Assembly: GCA_028456385.1 (NCBI GenBank)
Contig: JALNQF010000347.1
Location: 1 to 43,480, forward strand
Origin: Ophiosphaerella korrae
Taxonomy: Eukaryota; Ascomycota; Dothideomycetes; Pleosporales; Phaeosphaeriaceae
Length of the DNA: 43,480 nt
Reading direction: 5' to 3'
Shown here: positions 1-11,500 of the stretch, in pieces
How positions within the stretch are numbered: position 1 is the first letter of the stretch
Layout of the letters: each line of letters opens with the position of its first letter
The notes under the pieces: generated by a model
Told to the model about the DNA's origin: nothing
The model's database searches: none
What the model saw: the letters and a program-made list of their open reading frames with translations, nothing else
Position numbers and translations under genes: made by a program

Positions 1-193
1 TAAATTATAAATTTATTACGTACTTAGCTTTATACTTTATATTTACTAAGATTATAAATTATAAATTTATTACGTGTCTCTATTATAGTTAGTCTCTTAG
101 TCTAATTTATTATCTTATAGGTTGTATATATTATTGTTATCTATAGTAAGGCTAATTAGTTTAAATTAGTTTTTTCTTATTATAGCTATAATA
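1..193 (-). repeat. Element A 3' LTR (partial)
   Basis: Matches 6580-6772 with only C/T and G/A differences. It contains most of the internal 54-bp tandem repeat and ends with a RIP-altered copy of the terminal palindrome (TATAGCTATAATA). On the minus strand its beginning also carries the tail of the sense 3' ORF. Confidence 0.93.
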
Positions 194-533
194 CTATTCC
201 TCTCTCTAAGTAGGTTCTTGTTTCTCTACTCTAAGCCCAAGGTTATTAGTCTAGTTTCTTTATTTATTTCTAACTCTCTATTATTTTTTATATCTTTGCG
301 TTCTAACTATAATAAACTCCTTCTTATTACTTATATTACTCGTAATAAGGTTAAAATATTTCTTTACGCCTATTATACTTAATTAAAGCTTACTTACCTT
401 ATATTCTTAAAGGATAGTAAACACTATAATAAGTATATTCTAGCTAATATTTAATATAAGTATACGCTATCTAGTATTTCTCTTATAGAGTGTAAGTACT
501 TAATTTCTATATAGTCTTTTCTTACTAAGTTAT
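70..533 (-). pseudogene. Element A sense 3' ORF reaching into the 3' LTR (start uncertain)
   Basis: A minus-strand frame in the same phase as Gag-Pol: its codon at 492..490 is 119 codons after the Gag-Pol stop. It begins around a HSIREILD segment, continues through Gln-rich helical sequence and a KELEINKETRLITLGLE-like block, reads through the polypurine tract, and enters the LTR where ETNYNRDTQ-like residues precede TAA at 72..70. The same residues, with synonymous third-base changes (ATA/ATT, AAT/AAC, CTA/TTA), occur in B and F. Internal TAA/TAG fit former CAA/CAG/TGG. Family unknown; no signal peptide or membrane span is visible, so it is not env-like. The true start is not visible. Confidence 0.55.
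194..210 (-). other. Element A polypurine tract
   Basis: On the minus strand this reads CTTAGAGAGAGGAATAG and directly abuts the 3' LTR. It is the expected plus-strand primer of reverse transcription. Equivalent tracts stand beside the 3' LTRs of B, F, G and H. Confidence 0.75.
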
Positions 534-878
534 ATAGAGCGAGCTATTAACTAGGCTTAAGAGATACTATTATTATAGCTTATAGAAGCTAAAGCTAAGT
601 ATAAGATAACTTTTTATAAGCTAGTAGATCTTTATTCTTATATTAAGTATCTTTATAAGATAAAAGCTTATAATATCGCTAAATTGTCTAAATAGTCTTG
701 TACCTTAGAAGCTAAGATAGACTTTAAAGATATAGTTTAGGCTATTCTAGCTCTTATCGCGTTAGACGTTCCTAACGCCTCTCTATTTAGCACTAGTAAT
801 ACTAATTTTCTTAGTTTAGTATAAGGTAGTCTAGAGAGTTTTAACTTTAGAAGTCTTCTAGTTTCTTAGAGTAGTTAA
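534..878 (+). pseudogene. Element A antisense ORF (opposite strand to Gag-Pol)
   Basis: 115 codons starting at ATA (formerly ATG) followed by GAG CGA GCT. Only a handful of TAA/TAG codons occur, against about 19 in the sense frame over nearly the same stretch. Recognisable blocks are an N-terminal ERAINQAQE-like helix, LIEAKAKY, a YKIKA segment, LEAKIDFKD, and a C-terminal LESFNFRS-LVS tail. It ends over the last codons of the chromodomain at 847-878. The same frame with the same ends is present in C, G and H (345 nt each), B (357) and F (399). No family recognised; composition suggests a helical or coiled-coil protein. The terminator may be TAG (867-869) or TAA (876-878). Confidence 0.55.
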
Positions 879-3800
879 GATTATCTTCTAGTTCTTATAT
901 TTCTTCTTATAGTTACCCTTTCTTGTCTATACTTATCTATTTTACTAAATAGTAGTTTCTACTATTATAGAACTATTATACTAGGATTTCTTTAACTTCT
1001 TATTTTTCTTATTCTCTATACATATCTACTTTATATACTAGTAGTTCTATATTTTATAGTACTATCTCTAGTAGTACTATATAAAAGGTTAGGTATATAC
1101 TTATTTTATTTAGTAGCTTTAGTTTAAATATAACTAGTGTAACTTTCTTCTTAATCTTATATAGTCTTATCTTAATATAATCTAGTTTTAGACTTAATTG
1201 TTTACTCTTAATATTTTTTTATACTAACTATACTTTTTCTCTCTTTCTAAATTAAGGTCTCTATTTATACTTCTTGTTATAGTACTTTACTATTTAATCG
1301 TGTAGGAATTCTATATCTTATCTTAACTAATTGTGTATTTCTTTTATTCTATTTGTAAAGTTTTCTCTTTATAGAGTCTAAGATTCTATATTTCTTAGTA
1401 TTTAGTATATATTAGGTTTAAGTCTATAGTTTATAAAGAAGAGTAATACTCTTATTACTATATTCTTTGCGCTATTATATACTAACTATACTATAGGTAG
1501 TAGTTGTACCTAATTATTCTAGTTGTAGTTAAGATAGTATCTTAGGTACTATTCTATTATCTAATTTATTTATTCTAATTATCTATCTATTTATAGATAA
1601 TATACTATTAACATAGTATATTATATTCCTAATTACGATATTATTATTTTCTATAGCTTTAATATAAATTGTATATTTTTATCTATAATAATTTTATCTA
1701 GTATACTATATTAACTTATTATAGTTTTTAGAACTTAATATATAGTAACCTCTATCCTACTTTTCTATTTATATAGTATAAAGTATATATACTTTATATA
1801 TTTATCTACTATTATTAGGATTCTATTGTACTTAACTCTTAATATTAGGTCTTTTAACTTAGGTAGCTTTGTAATAAAATCTATTGTTATTGTTCTCTAG
1901 AGTTATTCTAGGACTTTAACTAGTTATAGTATCCTATATAGTATGTATCTATTATACTTATTTCTATAACATTCTATATAGTCTTATAGTACTTCTTCTA
2001 CTAGTTATCTTACCCTTAGGATATAATAGTCTTATAGTAGTCTATTTAATATCTTTTTAATACCTTAGTAACTATATACAAGTAATTTATAGAATTGTTA
2101 TATAAATTCTCTTTAAATTTTCTTTAGGATATATATTCTCTTATAGGCGTATGCGAGTCTTCTTTAAGTTTCTAGTTTTTCTATTTCTTTAGATACTTCT
2201 TGTATTACTTTCTAAATCTATTCGTCTAGCTCGCTATTTGTTCTTTTAAGTGTTGTAGCTATTTTAGGTATATTTAAGACTAAATATCCTTCTTTATTCT
2301 TAACTAGAACTATACTAGTAGCGCTTACTTCTTTTTATAAGTCTAGTCTTCTACTAAGGGCGTCTATAAATTAGTTATCTTTCCCTTTTATATATATAAT
2401 TTCTATATTAAATATTAATAGGAATTCCTACTATCTTATATATTATTATAATAGTTCTTTATTTAGTATAAATCCTATAAGATTCTTATAGTATATATAG
2501 ACTTTTGTTTAGTATTTTACTCTTTATAGGTATACTCTCTATTATTTAAATACTTTATATATTACTAGTATTTCTTTATTATAGATTAGGTAGTTAAGCT
2601 CTACTAGTTTTATTTTCTTAGAGAAGTATTTAACTAAATATTCCTATTTAGTCTTTAGATCCTCTTGTATTAGTACTATTCTATAGGCTAAGTTAGATAC
2701 GTCTATTTTTACTATTGCTAGTAGGTCTAGGTTATATATTCTAATAACTAGGTTTTCTATAAATTTTTTCTTAATTTTATTAAATACTTTATTATATTCT
2801 TTTATTTATTTAAAAAGTGTATCTTTCTTTATAAGTCTTGTTATTAGTTCTATATCTTTAGACTATTCTATTATTAACTTTCTATAAAAGTTTGCTAGCC
2901 TATAAAATTATTATACCTCTTTTAAGTTCTTTAGTGTTAGCTATTTGTTAAATAATTTAATCTTTTCTAGATTAATCTTAATTTTTCCTAGTTCTATAAT
3001 AAACTCTAAGAAATCTATTTCCTTTATATAGAACTTATATTTTCTTATTTTAAGAAATAATTTATTTTCTACTAGTTTTTCTAGTACTTTATATATATAT
3101 TATATATATTCTTCTTCTATTTCTAAAAATATAAAGATATTATCTAGGTATATAAATATAAATACGTCTAAGTACTCTCTTAGTACTATATTAATTCTTT
3201 CTTAGAATATAGCTAGTGCGTTTATTAAGCTAAATAGCACAACTAGGTATTTATATAGTCTCTATTATATTCTAAATACTATTTTCTATTTATTACCTTT
3301 TTTAATTCTAATTTAGTAGTAGGCGTTTTAGATATCTAGTTTTGTAAAGATTTTTACCTTTTATAGCCTATCTTATATTTTGTCTATTTATAGTAAAAGG
3401 TATTAGTTTTTGTTTATAACTATATTAGTTTTTCTAAAATCTACGTAAAGTCTCTTATTACTTATTCCTTTTTTATCTATAAATATAAGTCTATATACTA
3501 CTAAGGATTTAGATTCTTTTATCTATCTCTTTTTTATTACGCTCTATATAAATACTTATTTAATATTAGATTTTTCTTCTATTTTTTAGTAGACTAGGCT
3601 CTATCTTATATCTTTACTTTCTTCTAGTTCTATCCCTAAGTCTTATAGTTAGTGTTCTAAGAGATAGTCTTCTAGCTCTATAAGTTATTATTCCTATTTC
3701 TTATATTCTTCTAGGAATTTTCCTTTATAGGTGTTTATATTAGCTTTTAGCTTTTCTATTTTATAGTAGCTAATTTTCCCTATTCTTTAATTAATATATT

Positions 3801-6270
3801 AGTTAGCTATTTGTAACTATAGTATTCCTAATATAATTTCTTATTTCTTATTAATTATTATTATATCTATAATTATATTCTTAATTATTATCTCTTCTAG
3901 TTCTAGTATAGAGAGAACTATTTCAAACCTTATAGGTTCCTAGAATAGTTTTCCTTTAATTATACTTAGTTATTAGAGGTACTTTTTTATTATATAACGT
4001 ATTCCTTATACTTCTATAAACTTCTTTAATATAAAGTTTCTTATATCTCTACTATTAATTATTAGTTATATTTTCCTTTTTTAGTATATACCTATTTTTA
4101 TAATATATAGGCCTCTTATACTTTTTAGCTATTTTTAGTTAAGTAATTTTGTAAATTATCTATCTTTCTAGAGCTATAGCTCTACTTTAAGTTTATATTC
4201 TTTATATTTTAGATATTTATTATTTGTATATTTATACTATAGTCCTCCTAAGACGTATTTCTTAGATAATTTAGGTCCTAGCCTTACTACTATATATCTA
4301 TCTTTAGGTATTATTTCCTATCTAGTAATATCCTCTCTTAGGATTACCTTTATATAGTCGTAGTTCTTCTAGTATACTAGCTATATATTGTTTCTTACTT
4401 TTAGATTCCTATATATAATATAGTTTATATTTAGGTATAATAACTATATTATCTCGAAGTATACTAGGTGTTTTAGATCTATTCTTTTATTATCCCCTTC
4501 CTAGTATTTGTTTTTACTAAGTGTTTTTTATATTAAGATATAGTATACTACTAGTACTTAGAGTATATAGGCTTTATTAATCTATCGCGTTCTTTCTATA
4601 AGGTACTACTATTCTCTTTATATAAGTATTTTCTCTACTATAACTATCTATTACTCTATCTACTATTAGAATAATATAAACTTTATATTCTTAGGATTAT
4701 ATATCTTCTAGTCTTTGTACGCTTCCTCTATACTTATAACTAGTAAGTATTTCTAAACGAATTTCTATTCTTTATTTTATTCTTCTATATTTATTATTAT
4801 ATAGCTATTATAGCTATATACTAACTAAGTATATTTTATACCTTTTATATTACTTTCTCTCTTATTACTTTATAATTCTTTAGAAGTAACTATAGTAGTC
4901 TTCTTATCTTCTACTAGTCCTTTAGTAGAGATTAATAGGGTCTAGGGCTTCTCCCTTTCTAAATCTTCTATTAGTAGGTCTATTATATATCTTATTTTGT
5001 TAAGCTATACTTACGTTCTATCTTTTTTTATTACTACTACTCTTTATTTTCTTTATAAGAAGTATTCTACTCTTTATTTACTTAAAAAGTATATATAGTA
5101 GTTATTATTTTAATAAAAGGCCTAATTAAGTATTATATATTGCTATTCTTTACTCCTAGCTACCTTTTCTTAAAGTTTAGCCTATACTTATAGTGCTTCT
5201 TTCTTCTTTTTAGTTGTTTTTAACTAGGTTTCTTTCTTTAGGTCTTTACTTTTATAGTCTTTTACAAAGTATCCTAGTTTCTTATATTTATAGTATACTA
5301 TATCCTTTTTCTTCTATAACTAGTAGTCTTTTACGTAGTAGCCTTTCTTACTATAGTTAAAGTACGTAAAGTCTTTATTCTTCTTTTTCTTTCTATCCTT
5401 ATTAGCGTTAAGGATTATAAAGTCTCTACTATCCTAGTTTCTTGTGTAGTTTCTATATTTATTACTCTTCTATTCTTAAAGGTTATTATTAATTTATATT
5501 ACTTATTATTTTAGAGCTTCTAGTATCCTAGGCTTTTCTATATATATTATTTCGTACTAGATTCTCCTATTTAGTCTTTATTTAAATCGTAATATTAAGG
5601 ATACTTCGTTCTATTCTATGTTTTATACTAGTTATTTAAATTATAATATATATACTAGAACGCTCTTGCTCTATATAAGCCTTTTAAGTTTTTCTTTAGC
5701 TTATTAGGTAATATCTATATCCCTAAATACTACTCTTATTCGTTTAGTAAAGTATTTATAACTTCTAAAGATAGCTCTAGTTTCGTCTTTCTATATTATT
5801 AGAGTATATATTATATAGTCTATCTAGTAAGGTTTATACTATCTTATTATATCTTCTTTAAGGTGTAGTCTAATATATATTACCTTCTTTTCTTCTATAT
5901 CGAAGTATAGTACTTGTATATCTATCTAGAGTTATACTAATACTATAAAAAGTCTTAGTTTTTCCCTTATTCTATTAAACTTTTTAAGGACAAGTATCTT
6001 AGGTAGTTTCTTTATTGTACTTATCTCTAGTCTTTAGGTAATTAGTTCTATTTAGTTTTGTCCTATAATAATAGCTTTAATCTAGGCTTTGTTTTATTTA
6101 GAGTAGTCTTATAATTCCTTGTTTTGTATTTCTAAAGCGTTAATTACTATCTTTATATCCTCTTTTTTGTTTATTAAGTTGTTAATACGTTCTTTAATTA
6201 TTTCCTATACTATACTATCTATTGCGTAGCTACTTATAGAGGCTTTTAGGTTTTTTAAACTTTCTAACAT
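847..6270 (-). pseudogene. Element A gag-pol (RIP-inactivated)
   Basis: Single-frame Gag-Pol of 1,808 codons, the same length as B would have without its 30-bp deletion. The ATG at 6270..6268 is the only intact start codon among the six copies (ATG TTA GAA AGT) and fixes the start. Knuckles map to about codons 302-338, protease Asp near 739, RT YLDD near 1041-1044, integrase Asp, Asp and Glu near 1464, 1530 and 1566, and the chromodomain to about 1758-1805. The integrase Glu is retained. Many TAA/TAG stops replace Gln and Trp codons. The TAA at 849..847 may be the true terminator or a former CAA. Confidence 0.92.
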
Positions 6271-6550
6271 TATATTAGCTAGACTATACGCTACTTACAC
6301 TTTACTTCTCTTAATAACTAAATTAGTAAGGTGTAATAGGTGTTACTAGGGTTAACTTCCTAATACCTAAGAGTTATTAGTAGATTAAGAGGTAATAACA
6401 AAAGCTTGTATTTTAATCTACAATATACTATAAACAATAGGAGATATTTTGTAACTATCTAAATATTATTACTTGTAGTTAATAATTAAATTGCTAATAG
6501 CATCCTAATAATGCGCATTGTTACTAACTATATACTTAGGCTTTTAGGCT

Positions 6551-6656
6551 AGCTTTATACTTCGTATTTACTAAGATTACAAATTATAAATTTATTACGT
6601 ACTTAGCTTTATACTTTGTATTTACTAAGATTGCGAATCGCGAATTTATTACGTGT
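6551..6656 (+). repeat. 54-bp direct tandem repeat inside the A-type LTR
   Basis: Two adjacent copies of AGCTTTATACTT..TATTTACTAAGATT....ATTTATTACGT, beginning at 6551 and 6605. The same pair is present in the LTRs of G (from about 20750 and from about 41468), H (about 33437 and 40018) and in the stub at 1-70, so it is an ancestral part of this LTR type. Confidence 0.85.
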
Positions 6657-6756
6657 CCCTATTGTAGTTAGTCTCCTAGTCTAATTTATTATCCTATAGG
6701 TTATATATATTGTTATTATCTATAGTAAAGCTAATTAGTTTAAATTAGTTTTCTCT

Positions 6757-6772
6757 TGTTATAGCTATAACA
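6757..6772. repeat. Perfect 16-bp palindrome at the LTR terminus
   Basis: TGTTATAGCTATAACA equals its own reverse complement and forms the outermost 16 bp of the A-type LTR, where integrase would act. G and H carry RIP-altered versions. B and F have the related arrangement TGTTACG-CTAGTAA. Confidence 0.8.
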
Positions 6773-6862
6773 CTAACGCTTATTTATCTTATAACTTATC
6801 TAGCGTGTTTCTTGTAGACTATAGGTTAAAAATACTTATTCGCGCATCTATACTTATATTTA

Positions 6863-7207
6863 ATAGGGAGAGCTATTAACTACGCTTAAGAAAAACTATT
6901 ATTATAGGTTGTAGAGGCTAAAAAAGAATATAATTAGATTCTAAGTATATAAGTAGAAAATTATACTTATCTTATTTGTCTTTATAAGATAAAGGCCTTA
7001 AATAATAAGAAATCTATTATATAAGCTATTTTCTTAGAGTCTAAATTAGGCTTTAAGTCTATAATATAGGCTACTTAGGTTCTTACTATATTAGGTGCGT
7101 CTAGCGCCTCTCTACCTATTACTAGTAGTATAAGTCTTCTCTACTTACTACTAAGTAGTCTAGAGAGTTTTAACTTTAGAACTTTTCTAGTTTCTTAAAG
7201 TAATTAA
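6863..7207 (+). pseudogene. Element C antisense ORF
   Basis: 115 codons, same ends and length as in A, G and H. It starts ATA GGG AGA GCT (formerly ATG GGG) and contains an AINYAQEKLLLQ-like N-terminus, YKIKALNNKKS, LESKLGFK and the LESFNFRT-LVS tail. The Ala codon in KIKALNNKK is GCC here, GCG in B and GCT in A and F, a synonymous pattern that supports coding on this strand. Function unknown. Confidence 0.5.
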
Positions 7208-8061
7208 GATTATCTTATAGCTTCTATATTTTCTCTTATAGTTACTCTTTTTTATATATTCCTATTTATTTTACTAGGTAATAGTTTCTACTATTATAGA
7301 ACTAGTACTATAGAATTTCTTTAACTTCCTATTCTTTTTATTTTCTATACGTATCTACTTTATACACTAGTAGTTCTACTTTCTATAGTACTTTTTATAG
7401 TAGTACTACGTAGAAGGTTAGGTATATCTTTATTTTACTTAGTAGTCTTAGTTTAAATATAACTAGTATAACTTTCCTTTCTACTTTATATAGTTCTATT
7501 TTAACGTAATTAAGTATTAAACTAAGTTATTTACTTTTTATATTTTTCCTAACTAGCTATACTTTTTCTTCCTCTCTAAATTAGGATCCCTCTATATATT
7601 TCTTATTATAGTATTTTTTTATTTAATAATATAAGAATTCTACGTCCTATTTTAATTTATTATATATATCCTTAAGTCTATTTATAAGGTTTTCTCTTCT
7701 TAGAGACTAAAATACTTCTTATCTTAGTATTTAATATATATTAGGGTTAAATCTATAGTTTATAAAGTAAAGTAATACTCTTATACTATATTCTTTATAC
7801 TATTATATACTAACTATACTATAGGTAGTAACTATACCTAGTTATTCTAGTTGTAGTTAAGGTAGTATCTTAAGTACTATTCTACTATCTAGTTTATTTA
7901 TTCTAATTATCTATTAATTTATAGGTAATATACTATTAATATTGTATATTATATTCTTAATTATACTATTATTATTCCTTATAGTTTTAATATAAATTAT
8001 ATATCTCTATCTATAATAATCTTATCTAGTATACTATATTAGCTAATTATAGTTATTAAGA
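7176..8061 (-). pseudogene. Element C gag-pol, 3' part (distal integrase and chromodomain)
   Basis: Minus-strand continuation of the Gag-Pol at 15062-19521. It holds the second half of the integrase core, with the catalytic Glu codon kept in a LE-INQ context and the nearby TD now TN, then the linker and the chromodomain, to TAA at 7178..7176. Interrupted by B between the first and second catalytic Asp of the integrase. Confidence 0.87.
8057..8061 (+). repeat. TSD of element B, left copy (TAAGA)
   Basis: TAAGA immediately before TGTTACG of B, repeated at 15057-15061. Joining the two flanks restores the C sequence seen uninterrupted in A near 1720 and in G near 29610. Confidence 0.9.
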
Positions 8062-8491
8062 TGTTACGACAGTAATAAGAGAAATACAGATAGAACTAAT
8101 TAGCCCTACAACTAAAGGATCAAGTTCTTACGAACACGAAGAATACGAACTCAATTAGGAAGCTACATATAATTAGGACACCTAGGGTAATCTATAATCT
8201 ATAGACTCTTAGCGTTAATAGATTATAGATTAAGGTAATCTACAATCTATTATTCTTAGTAGTAATAGATTAATAGATTAGGACAAGTATATAGTTAGTA
8301 GCGACGCGTATTATTAAGATAGTATTAGCAATTTAATCTCCTAACTATAGAACGCTAGTACAAGATAGTTACAAGATATCTTCTATTATTTATAGTTATT
8401 ATAGATTACCTATACGAACTTTTGCTATTACCTCGCAATCTACTAATACTAGAAAGGCTATTAAGAAGTTAACCCTAGTAAGCTAGTAACA
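8062..8491 (+). repeat. Element B 5' LTR, 430 bp
   Basis: Starts TGTTACGACAGTAATAAG and ends GTAAGCTAGTAACA. It differs from the 3' LTR only by transitions, including CpG to TpA changes (TACGAACACGAA here, TATAAACACAAA there). Confidence 0.94.
8188..8232. repeat. Inverted repeat of AATCTA/TAGATT motifs in the B LTR
   Basis: TAATCTATAATCTAT (8188-8202) is the exact reverse complement of ATAGATTATAGATTA (8218-8232), with a 15-bp loop. Further AATCTA and TAGATTAATAGATTA motifs follow up to about 8281. The same motif family fills the U3 of C and F LTRs. Confidence 0.8.
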
Positions 8492-8520
8492 CCTTACTAA
8501 TTTAGTTATTGCGAGAGGCG
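8492..8520 (+). other. Leader after the B 5' LTR, possible primer binding site
   Basis: CCTTACTAATTTAGTTATT follows the LTR and is nearly identical beside the 5' LTRs of A, F, G and H, as expected for a priming or packaging site. No TGG directly abuts the LTR. TAGTTATTGCGAGAGG from 8503 could be a RIP-altered TGGTTATTGCGAGAGG, i.e. a tRNA primer site about 11 nt inside. The tRNA cannot be named. Confidence 0.35.
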
Positions 8521-8552
8521 AAGCGTAAGTAGCGTATAGTCTAGCTAATACA

Positions 8553-11500
8553 ATAGTAGAAAGTTTAATAAGTAAAGCCCCTAAGAGTAGTTATAAGTTA
8601 GATAGTACTATATAGGAAACAATTAAGGACTATATAAATAAACTAATTAACAATAAAGAAGATATAAAGATAGTAATTAAAGCACTAGAAACGTAGAATA
8701 AGGAACTACAAGACTACTTAAAATAGAACAAAGTACAAATTAAAGCTATTATTAAAGGCTAGAACTAGATAGAGCTAATTACCTAACAACTAGAAATAAG
8801 TACAACAAAGAAACTACCTAAGATACCTGTTCTTAAAAAGTTTAACAGAACAAGAGAGAAATTAAGACTTTTTATAGCGTTAGCACAACTCTAGATAGAT
8901 ATACAAGTACTATACTTTAACATAGAAGAAAAGAAGGTAATATACATTAGACTACACCTCGAAGAAGACGCAATAAGATAGTACGAACCCTACTAGATAG
9001 ACTATATAACGTATTCTCTAATAACCTAAAAAGATAAAACTAGAGCTATTTTTAGAAGCTATAAATACTTTACTAAACGAATAAGAGTAGTATTTAGGGA
9101 TATAGATATTACCTAACAAGCTAAAGAAAAACTTAAGAGGCTTACACAAAGCAAGAGTATTCTAGAATATATATTATAATTTAAACAACTAAGCTAAAAC
9201 ATAGAATAGAACGAATTAGCCTTTATATTACAATTTAAACAAGGACTAAACGTAAAAATTTAATATAAAATAATATATATAGAGAAACCTAGGACACTAG
9301 AAGCTCTAAAATAATAGGTAATCTAAATTAACAACGACCTTTAAGAATAGAAAAAGAACAAGTACAGTAGCTAAACTAGAAATTAGGACGCTAAAGATCC
9401 TATAATCCTTAACGCAAACAAAGATAGAAAGAGAAAGAAGAATAAAGACTTTACGTATTTTAACTATAGTAAGAAAGGCTACTACGCAAAAGACTACTAA
9501 TTAAAGAAGAAAAAGGATATAGTATATTATAAATATAGGAAACTAGGACACTATATAAAGGAATGCAAAAGTAAGGACTATAAAAAGGACAAGGAAACTT
9601 AGTTAAAGACGATAGAGAAAAAGAAAGAAATACTATAAGCATAGGCTAAACCTTAAGAAAAAGTAGCTAGGAGTAAAGAAATACAATACGTAATACTCTA
9701 TTAGACCTTTTATTATAAAGACAACTACTATATATATCTTTCTAGTAAATAGAGAGTAGGATAGTTCTTATAAAAGAATAGAGTAGTAGCAATAAAAGAA
9801 AGAATAAAAGCATAGCTAGAAGAAATAGCGTATATAATAGACCTACTAATAGAAGACTTAGAAAGGGAAGAGCCCTAGACCCTATCGATCTAGGCTAAAG
9901 GATAGGCACTAGATAAAGAGACTACTACAGCTTCTTCTAAAGGAATATAAGAAAGCGAAAGATAGGTTAGCATAAAAGGTATAGAGTATACCTAGCTAGA
10001 TATATATAGTTATAATAGCTATACGATAATAGATATAAAGGAATAAAATAAAGAATAGAAATTTGTTTAGAAATACTTACTAGTTATAAGTATAGAGGAA
10101 GCGTATAAAGACTAGAAAGAACGCAATCTTAAAGAAATAAAGTTTATACTATTTTAAGAATAGATAAAGTAATATATAGTTATAGTAGGAAGAATACCTA
10201 TATAAAAGAAATAGTAGTTCTTTGCAAGAAAAACGCGATAGATTAACAAAGTATATACACTATAAGTACTAATAGTATACTACGTCCTAACAAATATAAG
10301 ACCTAGAATAGATAGTTACTAGGAAGGGGATAACAAAATAATAGATCCTAAGTACCTAGTATATTTCGAAGTATTATAGACATTATACCTAGAGAAGAAT
10401 TGTATAATATATAGAAACCCTAAAGTAAATAACAAAGTATAGCCTACAAGAAGAAAAGGCTACAACTATACAAGAGTAATTCTAGTAGAAGATATCTAAG
10501 GATAAGAAATAATACCTAAAGAAGGTTATATAGTAATAAGGCCTAGACTAAAACTACCTAAGAAATACGTCTAAGGAAGACTATAGTACAAATACAAGTA
10601 CGACAAATATCTAAAATATAAAGAATACAAACTTAAAATAGGGCTATAGCTCTAAGAAGATAGATAATTTACAAAAATACTAAATTAAGAAAAGCTAGAA
10701 GGTATAAGAAGCCTATATATTACAAAGACAAGTACTTATTAAAGAAAGAAAGTATAATTAATAATTAATAGTAGAGCTACAAGGAACTTTATATTAAAGA
10801 AGTTTATAGAAAACTAAGGAATAACTTATACTATAAAGAAGTACCCTTAATAATTAAGTACGATTAAAGGAAAACTATTCTAGGAACCTATAAAGTTCGA
10901 GACAACACCCTCTACGCTAGAACTAGAAGGAATAACAATTAAGAATATAGTTATAGATATAACAACAATTAATAACAAATAAGATATAATACTAGGAATA
11001 CTATAGTTACAAATAACTAACCTAAGAATTAATTAGAGAATAGGGAAAATTAGCTACCTTAAGAAAGAAATATTAAAAGCTAACATAGCTACATATAAAG
11101 GAGAATTCCTAGAAGAATATAAGAAATAGGAAAAACAGCTTATAGAACCTAAAGATTACCTTCTAGAATATTAACTATAGGATTTAGCGATAGATCTAAA
11201 GGAAGATAAAGACGTAGGATAGAGCCTAGTTTATAGAAAAATAGAAGAAGAATCTAAGATTAAACGAACGTTTATTAAAAACGTACTAAAGAAAGGATAG
11301 ATACAAGAATCTAAGTCCTTAGTAGTACATAGACTTATATTTATAGATAAAAAGAGAATAAGTAATAAAAGACTTTACGTAGACTTTAGAAAAACTAACG
11401 TAATTATAAATAAGAACTAATATCCCTTACTACAAATAGACGTAATACAAGATAAACTACAGAAAGTAAGAATCTTTATAAAACTAGATATCTAGAACGC

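Larger units (their letters stand above)
1..6772 (-). mobile_element. Element A: Ty3/gypsy chromovirus, left end off window
   Basis: RIP-degraded LTR retrotransposon read on the minus strand. The 5' LTR is at 6332-6772, the Gag-Pol pseudogene at 6270-847, and the last 193 bp of the left (3') LTR at 1-193. Window position 1 aligns with 6580 of the right LTR, so about 248 bp of the left LTR lie upstream of the window. It sits inside the post-chromodomain region of element C, which resumes at 6773. The right-hand target duplication would be CTAAC (6773-6777); its partner is outside the window. Order and orientation are clear from the matching LTR ends and from alignment with B, F, G and H. Confidence 0.93.
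6332..6772 (-). repeat. Element A 5' LTR, 441 bp
   Basis: Starts TGTAATAGG and ends TATAACA on the plus strand, i.e. TG...CA in element orientation. Same length and type as the 441-bp LTRs of G, and close to the 439-bp LTRs of H. It is less decayed than the copy at 1-193 and keeps CpGs such as GCGAATCGCGAA. Confidence 0.92.
6773..8061 (-). mobile_element. Element C, left fragment
   Basis: 3' part of a minus-strand gypsy element: the post-chromodomain region, chromodomain and distal integrase. Its left side is cut by A within the sense 3' ORF (a LDKL-DK-AL segment matches F) and its right side by B. It continues at 15062. The 3' LTR of C is not in the window. Confidence 0.88.

Noticed and set aside
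9460..9642. 60-codon open frame on the minus strand
   Set aside because: It lies antisense to the zinc-knuckle region of B gag, has a low-complexity Ser/Leu/Phe/Tyr composition, and is the mirror of Lys-rich coding sequence. It is not kept as a frame in the other copies as far as could be read.
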